NCBI GenBank assembly: GCA_000242235.1
Contig: JH590863.1
Coordinates: 468,393 to 532,392, forward strand
From: Stomatobaculum longum
GTDB taxonomy: Bacteria; Bacillota; Clostridia; Lachnospirales; Lachnospiraceae
Length of the DNA: 64,000 bases
Reading direction: 5' to 3'
The translations under genes were made by a program, and so were the position numbers. The first letter of the stretch is position 1. Every line of letters begins with the position of its first letter. The notes beneath the pieces were generated by a model. The model did not search any database. It was not told the DNA's origin and was given only the letters and a program-made list of their open reading frames with translations. This document shows, piece after piece, positions 6,441 through 13,827 of the stretch.

Positions 6441-6662
6441 TCAGTTGTCTTGGTTATCGTCCGATAAATCGCAAGAATCCTTATGAATAGGTGTCATAGG
6501 TGTCGAATACGGGCTCAGATATTGGTTGGTTATCTCTACCAGTCTGGCATAGATAGCTTGAATCTCCGGAGGCGCATCCGGGCGAATCCCCCCTCCTTTA
6601 GCGGCGTAGGGCATGACCTTATCAAACAATCGCTTCTCTTCTTCGGTGAACTTGATTCTCAT
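6441..6662 (-). CDS. Hypothetical 73-residue protein
   Basis: The minus-strand ATG at 6662 follows GGGAAAGGAGGTTTGA, an excellent ribosome-binding site. The product begins MRIKFTEEEKRLFDKVMPYA, is charged, has a Gly-rich turn (AKGGGIRPDAPPE) and an acidic Asp/Asn-rich end. No family recognised. It follows the EF-hand lipoprotein gene on the same strand after 79 bp, with only a weak hairpin (GTTCT/AGAAC) between, so the two may be cotranscribed. Confidence 0.7.
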   Translation of the reverse strand: MRIKFTEEEKRLFDKVMPYAAKGGGIRPDAPPEIQAIYARLVEITNQYLSPYSTPMTPIHKDSCDLSDDNQDN

Positions 6663-6741
6663 TCAAACCTCCTTTCCCGCCTCACGGGGGGCGGCACACG
6701 TTCTTTTAGAACAATCAATCAAAGCATTTTATTTTTTAGAC

Positions 6742-7347
6742 TTATTCCCATAGAATATCATCGAAATCAAAAAAGGTGATCAAACCGTTATAGGGCTTAT
6801 CCTGATTTGATTGAATCGCAAAGAAAGACTGAATATACGCTTCGGGATAAGAAATGCTTCCGTCGCCATCGAGATCGATAGGATGCAGTTCTCCCGCCTC
6901 ACACTTCTCAATAAACTTATTCAGGTTGATTTTAATATCCATAAGGAAGCGATTCAGATCATCGCCCTGAAGATAATTGGGATTATCTACGCTGCCGATA
7001 TAGTAATAATTTCCGTCGTCCGTCTCAGGCTCCCAATACCAGATCCAACCCTTATCTACTCTTGCAATGTAAACACCGGGGTATGCATCGGAGGCGTAGG
7101 CTTCTTTGAGTTTCTGCGCATATTGGTTGTTTTCGTCATAGGACGGAATGTTGTAGGGACCGTATGTTCCGTCGTTATAGGTATACATCTTTACTTCGCG
7201 CTTAACGCTTGCACCTGTTTCTGCGGACGCTTCAACAGAAGTGCTTGCTGTGGTTTCAACGCCTTTTTTCTCGCTTCCGCAACCAACGAGGACAAATCCA
7301 AGCATCGCCACTGCCGTTATCAAAACAAAAATTCTCTTCTTTAACAT
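6742..7347 (-). CDS. EF-hand lipoprotein, function unknown
   Basis: A 201-residue protein, start at 7347 after CGAAAGGAGACAGAA. The N-terminus MLKKRIFVLITAVAMLGFVL leads to the lipobox LVGC with Cys 23, so it should be a lipid-anchored surface protein. A Thr/Ser/Glu linker follows. Near the C-terminus DLDGDGSISYPEA is a textbook EF-hand calcium loop. The middle (GWIWYWEPETDDGNYYYIG) is not recognised. A TATAAT (7380-7385 on the complementary strand) gives it its own promoter downstream of RNA copy B. Lower GC than the flanking core genes. Confidence 0.75.
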   Translation of the reverse strand: MLKKRIFVLITAVAMLGFVLVGCGSEKKGVETTASTSVEASAETGASVKREVKMYTYNDGTYGPYNIPSYDENNQYAQKLKEAYASDAYPGVYIARVDKGWIWYWEPETDDGNYYYIGSVDNPNYLQGDDLNRFLMDIKINLNKFIEKCEAGELHPIDLDGDGSISYPEAYIQSFFAIQSNQDKPYNGLITFFDFDDILWE

Positions 7348-7435
7348 TTCTGTCTCCTTTCGGCGTTTGCGATTCTTATTATACAACATGTTCATATGGA
7401 TGCCTACGATACTTCACTGCGAGCTACAGGGATGA

Positions 7436-7640
7436 AAATTTCAAAGGGGAACATAGACACCGTAGTGTCTATGTTCCCCCTTGTCGGCTGATTTTTTCGC
7501 TGTCCGCCAGCTGCCGGCACATTCGTCCGGCAAGGTTTCTTGCTGCCTTACGGCTCTTAATGTGCAAGCCCACTAGACGAGTTTACGCCGTTCTCGTCAG
7601 GCGTCGGATTTAGGTGTCAGCCCACCGTTCAATTTAGTTA
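7436..7640 (-). ncRNA. Structured RNA of about 200 nt, copy B (inverted)
   Basis: Read on the minus strand, this repeats the body of copy A block by block: GGTGGGCTGACACCTAA, GACGCC with GGCGT, GTGGGCTTGCACAT, GAGCCGTAAGGC, AGCAAGAAA, TGCCGG with CCGGCA around ACGAATG, GCTG with CAGC, and AATCAGCCG closing on GGCTGA. Paired segments differ between copies while pairing is preserved (GCCGA/TCGGC in A, GCCGG/CCGGC in B; GACGC/GCGT in A, GACGCC/GGCGT in B). The first hairpin and the terminator stem are entirely different in sequence. The copies point towards each other about 1.7 kb apart. Downstream of copy B is the EF-hand lipoprotein gene. Confidence 0.75.
7438..7479 (-). terminator. Intrinsic terminator of RNA copy B
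   Basis: On the minus strand, 15-bp arms (7465-7479 and 7446-7460) enclose a 4-nt loop and are followed by TTTGAAATTTT. The stem sequence shares almost nothing with that of copy A beyond GGGAACA/TGTTCCC at its base, which shows that the structure rather than the sequence is kept. Confidence 0.75.
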
Positions 7641-7646
7641 TCAACT

Positions 7647-7675
7647 ATTCTACCGGTGTAACAGCGCTATGTCAA
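7647..7675 (-). promoter_or_regulatory. Sigma-A promoter of RNA copy B
   Basis: On the minus strand TTGACA (7675-7670) and TAGAAT (7652-7647) are separated by exactly 17 bp. The predicted start is near 7640, about 15 bases before the conserved GGTGGGCTGAC. Both RNA copies thus have independent, near-consensus promoters. Confidence 0.75.
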
Positions 7676-7791
7676 TGAGGGGCTTTTGGCTGGGAACCTT
7701 CATCGTGATGCATCTTTGAGACTTCCCTGATTCCAAGGGAGGAGCCTGCCTTTACATTTGTTCGGCGCGTGAGTAGAATGATAATTGTTAA

Positions 7792-7813
7792 GATTGCTTA
7801 AAGTTAAGCAATC
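7792..7813 (+). promoter_or_regulatory. Perfect inverted repeat upstream of the CAP-domain gene
   Basis: GATTGCTTAA and TTAAGCAATC are separated by 2 bp, 22 bp before the start codon at 7836. It could be an operator or a 5'-UTR hairpin that affects translation. Between RNA B's promoter and this site (7676-7791) I see nothing I can assign. Confidence 0.4.
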
Positions 7814-7835
7814 ATTTCAAAACAGGGGGGCAGAG

Positions 7836-8678
7836 ATGAAGAAGAAGGTTTTCCTTGCGGCTGCGGTGGCACTTGGCACCATGCTGATGGCTACGCCGGT
7901 TTTTGCCGGCAACAACGGTTGGAATCGTGACAACCGCGGCTGGTGGTATCAGTTTTCGAACGGTTCGTACGCGCGCTCTTCCTGGGTGTCGGTCAACAAT
8001 TCCTGGTACTTCATGGACGCTTCCGGTTACATGCAGACCGGTTGGCTGAATGACAGAAGCGGTTGGTATTATCTGGACACCAACAACGGAAACATGTGCA
8101 TGGGTTGGGTCAATGTGAACGGGAACTGGCATTACATGAATCCCGCGAACGGCGGCCGCATGCTCGCAAACGGCTATACGCCGGACGGTTATTATGTGGA
8201 CGGAAACGGTGTGTACCGGCCCGGTGTCGGAACCGCGCAGTCCGGCGGACAGGACAACAGTCAGAGCAGCGGACAGAACAGCACGCAGCTTTCCGAGGCA
8301 CAGTTTGAGGATCAGGTAATCGAGCTTGTGAATCAGGAGAGAGCAAAGCAGGGAATTTCGCCGGTTAAAAAGGACGCCGGGCTCACGAGTACGGCGGATG
8401 TGCGTGCGGCGGAACTCGAAGTTTTGTTCTCGCATGACAGACCCGACGGCTCGGACTGCTTTACGGCGTATCCGAGAGGATTCGGCTATAAGGGTGAGAA
8501 CATTGCCGCAGGCCAGAGAAATCCGGAAGAGGTAATGGATTCCTGGATGCATTCCAGCGGACACAGAGCCAATATTTTGAATCCGAATTATGACTCCATC
8601 GGTGTGGGGTATTCGAATCTGAACGGAAGGGCGAATTGGGTCCAGAACTTCGGCAAAAAGAACAGCGGTTGGAATTAA
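7836..8678 (+). CDS. Secreted CAP (SCP/YkwD) protein with cell-wall-binding repeats
   Basis: A 280-residue protein. Residues 1-25 are a signal peptide (MKKKVFLAAAVALGTMLMAT then PVFA). Residues about 30-125 are aromatic-Gly repeats of the choline/glucan-binding type (GWWYQFSNGS, SWYFMDASGYMQTGW, GWYYLDTNNG, NWHYMNPANGG). A Ser/Gln-rich linker follows. The C-terminal 130 residues are a CAP domain: VIELVNQERAKQGI, FSHDRPDG, GENIAAG, SWMHSSGHRANILNP and IGVGY, which keep the conserved His and Glu. It is probably attached to the cell envelope; the substrate is unknown. The start at 7836 follows GGGGGGCAGAG. Confidence 0.9.
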   Translation: MKKKVFLAAAVALGTMLMATPVFAGNNGWNRDNRGWWYQFSNGSYARSSWVSVNNSWYFMDASGYMQTGWLNDRSGWYYLDTNNGNMCMGWVNVNGNWHYMNPANGGRMLANGYTPDGYYVDGNGVYRPGVGTAQSGGQDNSQSSGQNSTQLSEAQFEDQVIELVNQERAKQGISPVKKDAGLTSTADVRAAELEVLFSHDRPDGSDCFTAYPRGFGYKGENIAAGQRNPEEVMDSWMHSSGHRANILNPNYDSIGVGYSNLNGRANWVQNFGKKNSGWN

Positions 8679-8700
8679 AGAAAGACGGGGGAGCTTGCGC

Positions 8701-9015
8701 TCAGGCCTTCCACCGATAGAGCTTAAGGGACACATGTGTTGCGTCGATTAGCGCAACGCCTTCTGCCTGTAAGAGCGTGGCCTGCGCTGCCCAGCCGGGG
8801 GCCAGGCGGCCTGTTGCATTCACCACGCGGTGGCAGGGATAGTCGCCGTAATATTCCGCATGCGAGAGAACGCGCGCCACGAGGCGCGCGTTTTTTGGAT
8901 ACCCGATTAGGCGGGCAAGCTGTCCGTAGGTCGCGACGCGGCCTTCCGGAATTTCCGCGACGGCGGAGAGCACGGCATAGGCAAAGTCATCGTTCAGTGC
9001 GGCGGTCTCGGACAT
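8701..9015 (-). CDS. MGMT/alkyltransferase-like DNA-binding protein
   Basis: A 104-residue protein with only the C-terminal methyltransferase/DNA-binding domain of O6-alkylguanine-DNA alkyltransferases: IPEGRVATYGQLARLIG, NARLVARVLSH and PCHRVVNATGRL. The active-site Cys (Cys 61, PCHRV) is present, unlike classical ATL proteins, which usually have Trp there. It probably recognises alkylated guanine and may repair it or hand it to excision repair. The start at 9015 follows AGAAAGGAGTTC on the minus strand. It lies downstream of the frameshifted phosphorylase gene on the same strand. Confidence 0.85.
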   Translation of the reverse strand: MSETAALNDDFAYAVLSAVAEIPEGRVATYGQLARLIGYPKNARLVARVLSHAEYYGDYPCHRVVNATGRLAPGWAAQATLLQAEGVALIDATHVSLKLYRWKA

Positions 9016-9052
9016 GGAACTCCTTTCTCTGTCAGCGAAACATGGATGCGGT

Positions 9053-9816
9053 TTACATCTCCCGCAAGATACGCAACCCGAGTAAGAGGGCGTCTTCGTG
9101 CGCATCCCGCCCGAAGTTTCGGGCATCGTAGTCATGGATGCAGGCGAGAGAGTCGGCGGTAAAGAGCAGCTGTCCGAAGGCAGCGCCGCGAAGGCGGGCA
9201 CAGGCGGCAAGCGCCGCACACTCCATCTCGACGCAGAGACAGCCTTCGCTTCGGCGGGATGCGACCATATCCTTGGTCTCGCGGTAAAAGGCATCGGTGG
9301 TCCAGCTGGTGCAGGGGACAAAGGGGAGGCCTTCTGTCTTTAGGACGCTTTCTATGGTCGCAAGGACCTCGCTGTCAAGTTCGATATAGCGGGAAGCGGG
9401 CAGATAGTGGTAGGAGCTGCCCTCGTCGCGAAGCGCGCGGGTCGGCACCAGAAAGGCATTTTCCGGGAGCTTTTCCAGTACGCCGCAGGAGCCGAGCGCC
9501 AGGATGCTGCGGCAGCCGCTCGCAATCAGCGCATCCAGCATGGAACTTGCGGGCGGCGCACCGACCGCGCCTGCGCAAGGCAGATTTCTTCACCGTTCTC
9601 CTCAAATACATAGATGGGATAGGTGGCGGAGACGGTGCGAAATTCGCAGCGTTTTTCCGCATGCTTTGCCTCGGCGTAGCGGTGGATGATATCACCGAGG
9701 AAGGCAAAGAGGCACTTTTTCGGAAAGCGGCAGTCGCCGAATTCATGGGCGGGAGGAATCACTTCGGGAGAAGTCGCATCGTATTCAAAGAGCGGGATTT
9801 CGTGTCGTTCTATCAT
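9053..9816 (-). pseudogene. Nucleoside phosphorylase family gene with a frameshift
   Basis: Two overlapping minus-strand frames together form one phosphorylase of about 250 residues. The N-terminal part runs from the ATG at 9816 (MIERHEIPLFEYD, GDIIHRYAE, TYPIYVFEENGEEICLAQA). The C-terminal part continues in another frame with VGAPPASSMLDALIASGC, LALGSCGVL, TDAFYRET and CVEMECAALAA, the last being the base-binding Met-Glu motif of the PNP/uridine phosphorylase fold. The frame changes around 9570-9582, within a GCGC-rich run, consistent with loss of one base. Either a real frameshift mutation or a sequence error would explain it. Confidence 0.8.
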
Positions 9817-9932
9817 GGCAGCTCCGTTTCGTGTAAGAATTTTTAGCAGTCTAGCAAAGCGCTGTTCTGCTGTCAATCCGGCCGCGCGAAGAGCTCACTT
9901 TATGCTATGATTTCCTTTAAGGAGGCGCGAAT

Positions 9933-10526
9933 ATGATTGAGGCAATCAAGGCGCGGCGCAGCATACGGCATTTTTTGCCGACGCCGCATTCGAAAGAGCA
10001 GTTGGAAGAAATTGTAAGGGCAGGCATGGCGGCGCCGTCCGCGAAGAACTTGCAGCCCTGGCACTTTGTCGTGACCGAGGGAAAAGCAAAGGAGAGAGTC
10101 TGCGCGGCCATGGAGGTGGGTATCGAGCGGGAGCGGCATTTCCCCATGCTGCCGGACACGCGCCATTATCTGGACGGGGCATTTGAGACCCTGCGGGTGA
10201 TGCGGGAGGCGGCAGCGCTTATCCTGATTACATCGCCGATTGCGCGGCCGCTATCCGCGACCATGACACTAGACCAGCGGGTCACGGAAATCTGCACGGC
10301 GCAGTCGGTCGGCGCGGCCATCGAGAACATGTGTCTGCAGGCGACGGCGCTTGGCATCGGCAGTCTCTGGATTTGCGACAGTTTCTTTGCGCAGGCGGAG
10401 TTAAGAGCGGAGGCGGGCGGTGACAGCGAGCTCTACGCGCTGTTGGCGCTCGGCTATGCGGCGGAAGAACCGGCCGCCCGGCCGCGGCGCACTCTTTCGG
10501 AGACCGCAGAGTGGAGAACGGAATAA
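9933..10526 (+). CDS. Nitroreductase-family flavoprotein
   Basis: A 197-residue protein starting MIEAIKARRSIRHFLPTPHS after AAGGAGGCGCGAAT. The N-terminal RRSIRHF with two Arg residues binds FMN in this family; AAPSAKNLQPWHFVV and the late GIGSLWICDSFFAQ follow the usual order. It is of normal length and likely reduces nitro compounds, quinones or a related substrate with NAD(P)H; the physiological substrate cannot be told. It is transcribed divergently from the broken phosphorylase. Confidence 0.85.
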   Translation: MIEAIKARRSIRHFLPTPHSKEQLEEIVRAGMAAPSAKNLQPWHFVVTEGKAKERVCAAMEVGIERERHFPMLPDTRHYLDGAFETLRVMREAAALILITSPIARPLSATMTLDQRVTEICTAQSVGAAIENMCLQATALGIGSLWICDSFFAQAELRAEAGGDSELYALLALGYAAEEPAARPRRTLSETAEWRTE

Positions 10527-10645
10527 CAGGACTTCGGAAGACAGATGTTTTGCCGGAACCGCTGTGCGTTACGGCAAGGAACGAGATTTTTAGGCATCGG
10601 GATAGCCGATTCCATAGATGGGTTTGACAGAGAGAGGAGAGAATC

Positions 10646-11167
10646 ATGCGGAAAATCTTAGTGGTCATTGACATGCAACGCGACTTTATTGACGGCACAC
10701 TCGGAACGGCGGAGGCGCGCGCCATTGTCCCTGCGGTCATCGAGAAAATCAAGGGCTATGCGCCGGAGGATGTCTTTGCGACGCGGGATACACACGGCGA
10801 GGACTATCTGAACACGCAGGAAGGGCATTATCTTCCGGTGAAGCATTGTATCCGCGGGACTGCGGGCTGGGAGCTGGATGCGGAGATTGCGGCACTGATT
10901 CCGAAAGATCATATCTTTGACAAGGGTACTTTTGGCTCGACGGAACTCGCGGCGGCTGTGAAAGAGCTCGCGGCGCGGGAAAGCGTGGAACTTGAGCTCA
11001 TCGGCCTCTGCACGGATATCTGCGTGGTTTCGAACGCACTGCTCTTAAAGGCGTGGCTTCCGGAAGTGAAGATTTCCGTGGATCCCGCCTGCTGCGCCGG
11101 TGTGACGCCGGAAAAACATGTGGCGGCGCTGGAGACGCTGCGCTCTTGTCAGGTTCAGTGTGGCTGA
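10646..11167 (+). CDS. Isochorismatase-family cysteine hydrolase
   Basis: A 173-residue protein starting MRKILVVIDMQRDFIDGTLG after AGAGAGGAGAGAATC. The catalytic triad of the family is visible: Asp 9 (VVIDMQRDF), Lys 93 (DKGTFGS) and Cys 126 (GLCTDICVVSNAL). DTHGEDYL and the later histidines fit the metal site of nicotinamidase-like members. A role in nicotinamide salvage is possible, but the family also holds other amidases. It forms a loose cluster with the cyclase gene 100 bp downstream. Confidence 0.85.
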   Translation: MRKILVVIDMQRDFIDGTLGTAEARAIVPAVIEKIKGYAPEDVFATRDTHGEDYLNTQEGHYLPVKHCIRGTAGWELDAEIAALIPKDHIFDKGTFGSTELAAAVKELAARESVELELIGLCTDICVVSNALLLKAWLPEVKISVDPACCAGVTPEKHVAALETLRSCQVQCG

Positions 11168-11268
11168 GTTCCGGGATTTCGTGTTGTCGCGATGCTTAGC
11201 TGCGGAAGCAGTCCGATTGCCGCAGGAGTTAACAAATGAACCGGCACTAACGTTAAGAGAGGAAAGAG

Positions 11269-11922
11269 ATGAGAGTCATTGATTTAACCCATACCATCAA
11301 AGAGGATATGCCGGTTTATCCCGGCACGGAGACGCCGACTCTCACACCGGTGAGCGTATATGAAAAAGATGGCTTTCGGGAGAGTCTTTTAAGGATGACC
11401 ACGCACACGGGCACGCACATGGATCCGCCGGCACATCTCTTTCCGGGGCGCACCACGCTGGACGAATTTCCGGCGTCGCAGTTTATCGGCAAGGCACTTG
11501 TGATTGATTGCAGCAGCCTGAAGGAAGGGGAAGAGATTACGCTTGCCCACATCACCCGCTACGGGGAGAAGGCTGAGAAGGCTGACTTTCTTCTCTTTTA
11601 CCTCGGCTGGGACAAGCGCTGGGGGAGCGAGCGCTATTTCGGCGACTACCCCTGCCTCAATGAAGAGGCGCTCGACTTTGTAATTCGGGGCGCATATAAG
11701 GGCATCGGTTTTGATGTGATCGGCCTCGACCCGATTGCGGATGTCGGACTGTCGCGGCATAAGAAGCTGTTCCGCGAGAAGGATATCGTGAACATCGAGA
11801 ATCTCAAGAATCTGGAGCTCTGCGGCGAAGAGCTCTTTTCCTTTAGCTGTTTTCCGCTGAAATTGGAACATGGTGACGGTTCGCCGGTGCGAGCGGTCGC
11901 TTGGTTTGAGGAGGAAACTTGA
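11269..11922 (+). CDS. Cyclase-family (kynurenine-formamidase-like) metal hydrolase
   Basis: A 217-residue protein, MRVIDLTHTIKEDMPVYPGT, start after GAGAGGAAAGAG. The metal-binding motif HTGTHMDPPAH (His 46, His 50, Asp 52, His 56) is that of the cyclase/KynB fold, and GIGFDVIGLDPI with the C-terminal Glu region is also typical. Members open formamides or cyclic substrates; no tryptophan-degradation genes are near, so the substrate is open. The stop codon overlaps the -35 box of the next operon's promoter. Confidence 0.85.
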   Translation: MRVIDLTHTIKEDMPVYPGTETPTLTPVSVYEKDGFRESLLRMTTHTGTHMDPPAHLFPGRTTLDEFPASQFIGKALVIDCSSLKEGEEITLAHITRYGEKAEKADFLLFYLGWDKRWGSERYFGDYPCLNEEALDFVIRGAYKGIGFDVIGLDPIADVGLSRHKKLFREKDIVNIENLKNLELCGEELFSFSCFPLKLEHGDGSPVRAVAWFEEET

Positions 11923-11947
11923 CAGGAACATATGTTTTGGGTACACT
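11919..11947 (+). promoter_or_regulatory. Promoter of the TerB/BrxD/helicase operon
   Basis: TTGACA (11919-11924) and TACACT (11942-11947) are separated by 17 bp. The predicted start near 11954 leaves a leader of about 20 nt. The position, overlapping the previous stop codon, implies that the three-gene operon is expressed independently of the hydrolase genes. Confidence 0.7.
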
Positions 11948-11973
11948 AAAACCAGAACATATATTCGGAGAAG

Positions 11974-13827
11974 TTGGCTGTGCGACTGTCGGAACTCACA
12001 AATTATGCGCGGGAGCGCCATCATATCGAAGAGCTACACAAGTGGCGGGAGATGCCGGAACTTTCGGTCTTAGTCTCCCCGGCAAGCGGAAAGTGGATTG
12101 CGCTGCTCATGCGGGAGCGGGATGCGGGCGGAAGAATCAGGGAGCGCTGTGATTTAAGGTACAGCGCGTTTCGCGAGCTGCCCGCGCGGGACTATTTCAC
12201 GCAGGGCTTTCGCATGCCGGGCTGGCTCGGGGTGCGCTTCGGCGCGGAAACGGAGCGAGCATTCCTGTTACATGTGTTTGATCTTGCAGTGGAGGAAGAG
12301 GCAGAGAAGGTGGAAGGGTATTACCGTGAGACGGCCATACCGGGGCGCAGTGAGCTTCCGGCGCGGATAGAGGCAATCTACGCCTGTGAGGACTTTCTAT
12401 CTGCGGCGCGGGCCATGGAGGACTATGAGGATAATAGCCCCTTTGCGGGCACGGTGCCGCTCTACCAGCCGGAGTATCGCGATTTGACGCCGAACGAGCT
12501 CCGCGGTTATTTCACCTGGCGCGCGGCGCTTCGGCGAGGAGAGTTCTCCCCGCACTGCGATGCCTTTGTGTATCTCTATCTCAGCGAGCTCATGCTGGGG
12601 GTCGGCGCGGCGAATGCCGCCGAGACGCTTGATTGCATGGATGCCTTTGCGTCTGCCTATTTTGTCGCGGGCTACGGGAGCGAGGCTCTGCAGCGGAATT
12701 TTAAAAATTGGCGCTTTGAATATGCGGTATTAAACCGTGTTGATGCGGCGCGCGTGCGGGCGTATGAAAACCCCGCGCTCAGGCATTGGGACGAGGCGCT
12801 CACCGTTCTGCGGGAGCCGGAGAAGCAGAGCGATGAAGCCGTTTTTGCGGCGCTTGCGGAGTTAGGCGGCAAGAAACTCACGGAAGCGCGGAGCGTCAAA
12901 GGACTCGGGGATAAGGCAGCGTTTTACTATGCCGCAATCTGGAGAAGCTCAGCGCCGCTTTTATTTGCGGCCTGTTTCGGAAGCTTGCGCATACGCGAGT
13001 GGAAGCCCTTTTCGGATGCGCCGCGGCTTAGGGCGGTCTGCGAGTGCGCGGGACAAGGCTTTTCCTATCAACTGAACGAGCTTCGAAGCTTCGCGGCGAC
13101 GGGAAACGGCTTTACGGAATACAGCTATTTGCGGCAGCAGTTTGACAGCAAGCGCTTCTTTGCCTTCTTAAAAGAAGCGGATACAGCGCTTCGCGTTCGT
13201 TTTTTGCGCGGCAAGGCTTCTAAAGATATGTCTGCCACGCAGGATATCGCGCTGCAAGAGGCCTTTTCGCGCGCTTTTGCAAGTTGTGAGGCCGCGGAAG
13301 CGGCGCAAAAGCTTGCGGCGGTTCCCGTGCGGCGGGAAAAGCTCGCGGACATACGCGCGGCAGCCGAGATCACGACGGCGGCTCTCCTCACCGAGGCAGA
13401 GACCGGGGCCGAGCGGGAAGAACTGCTACGGCGGGAAGCGGAGAAGAATTGCGGCTTAGCAGAGCTTATAAACGGCGAGGAGAGCAAGCAGACCGGTAGT
13501 GCATATGCGCAAGTCGCAGCGGCGGCCGGTGCAACGCCTGCAGAGCTTGCGAACAGAGGCGAAACGGCTCAAACAGACCAAGCGGGCAGAACAGAAATGT
13601 TGGATGCTCTCGAACGCCACTGCCTTGCGGCCTTGCTCCGCGGGGAGAGCGTGCGTGCGGAACTGCGCGCGGCGCATTGTTTGACCAGCCTCTTTGCCGA
13701 GCGGGTCAACGAGAAACTGTATGAGCGTTTTCAGGATATTTGCCTTGCGTCCGAGGGAGAGGAGCTTTTCCTCGTGCCGGATTACCGGGAAGAGCTGGAG
13801 ACTTTATTGCGGGAGACAGAGAAATGA
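11974..13827 (+). CDS. TerB-N/TerB-C domain protein
   Basis: A 617-residue protein from a TTG at 11974, or a GTG at 11980 that is better spaced from GGAG. The segment from about residue 80 to 240 (MPGWLGVRFG, ARIEAIYACEDFLSAARAME, LTPNELRGYFTWRAALRRGE, DAFVYLYLSELML) matches the TerB-N domain described around tellurite-resistance and stress loci. The last ~60 residues (ERVNEKLYERFQDICLASEG, PDYREELETLL) match the TerB-C tail. The region at about 430-560 is Ala/Glu-rich helix. Its stop overlaps the next start (ATGA), so it is coupled to the BrxD-like ATPase. Related proteins occur next to this same ATPase and helicase in other genomes; a defence or stress role is inferred from that context only. 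Confidence 0.75.
   Translation: MAVRLSELTNYARERHHIEELHKWREMPELSVLVSPASGKWIALLMRERDAGGRIRERCDLRYSAFRELPARDYFTQGFRMPGWLGVRFGAETERAFLLHVFDLAVEEEAEKVEGYYRETAIPGRSELPARIEAIYACEDFLSAARAMEDYEDNSPFAGTVPLYQPEYRDLTPNELRGYFTWRAALRRGEFSPHCDAFVYLYLSELMLGVGAANAAETLDCMDAFASAYFVAGYGSEALQRNFKNWRFEYAVLNRVDAARVRAYENPALRHWDEALTVLREPEKQSDEAVFAALAELGGKKLTEARSVKGLGDKAAFYYAAIWRSSAPLLFAACFGSLRIREWKPFSDAPRLRAVCECAGQGFSYQLNELRSFAATGNGFTEYSYLRQQFDSKRFFAFLKEADTALRVRFLRGKASKDMSATQDIALQEAFSRAFASCEAAEAAQKLAAVPVRREKLADIRAAAEITTAALLTEAETGAEREELLRREAEKNCGLAELINGEESKQTGSAYAQVAAAAGATPAELANRGETAQTDQAGRTEMLDALERHCLAALLRGESVRAELRAAHCLTSLFAERVNEKLYERFQDICLASEGEELFLVPDYREELETLLRETEK

Noticed and set aside
7812-8735. 307-codon minus-strand frame opposite the CAP-domain gene
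   Set aside because: It is the antisense shadow of a clear secreted protein with signal peptide, wall-binding repeats and CAP domain.
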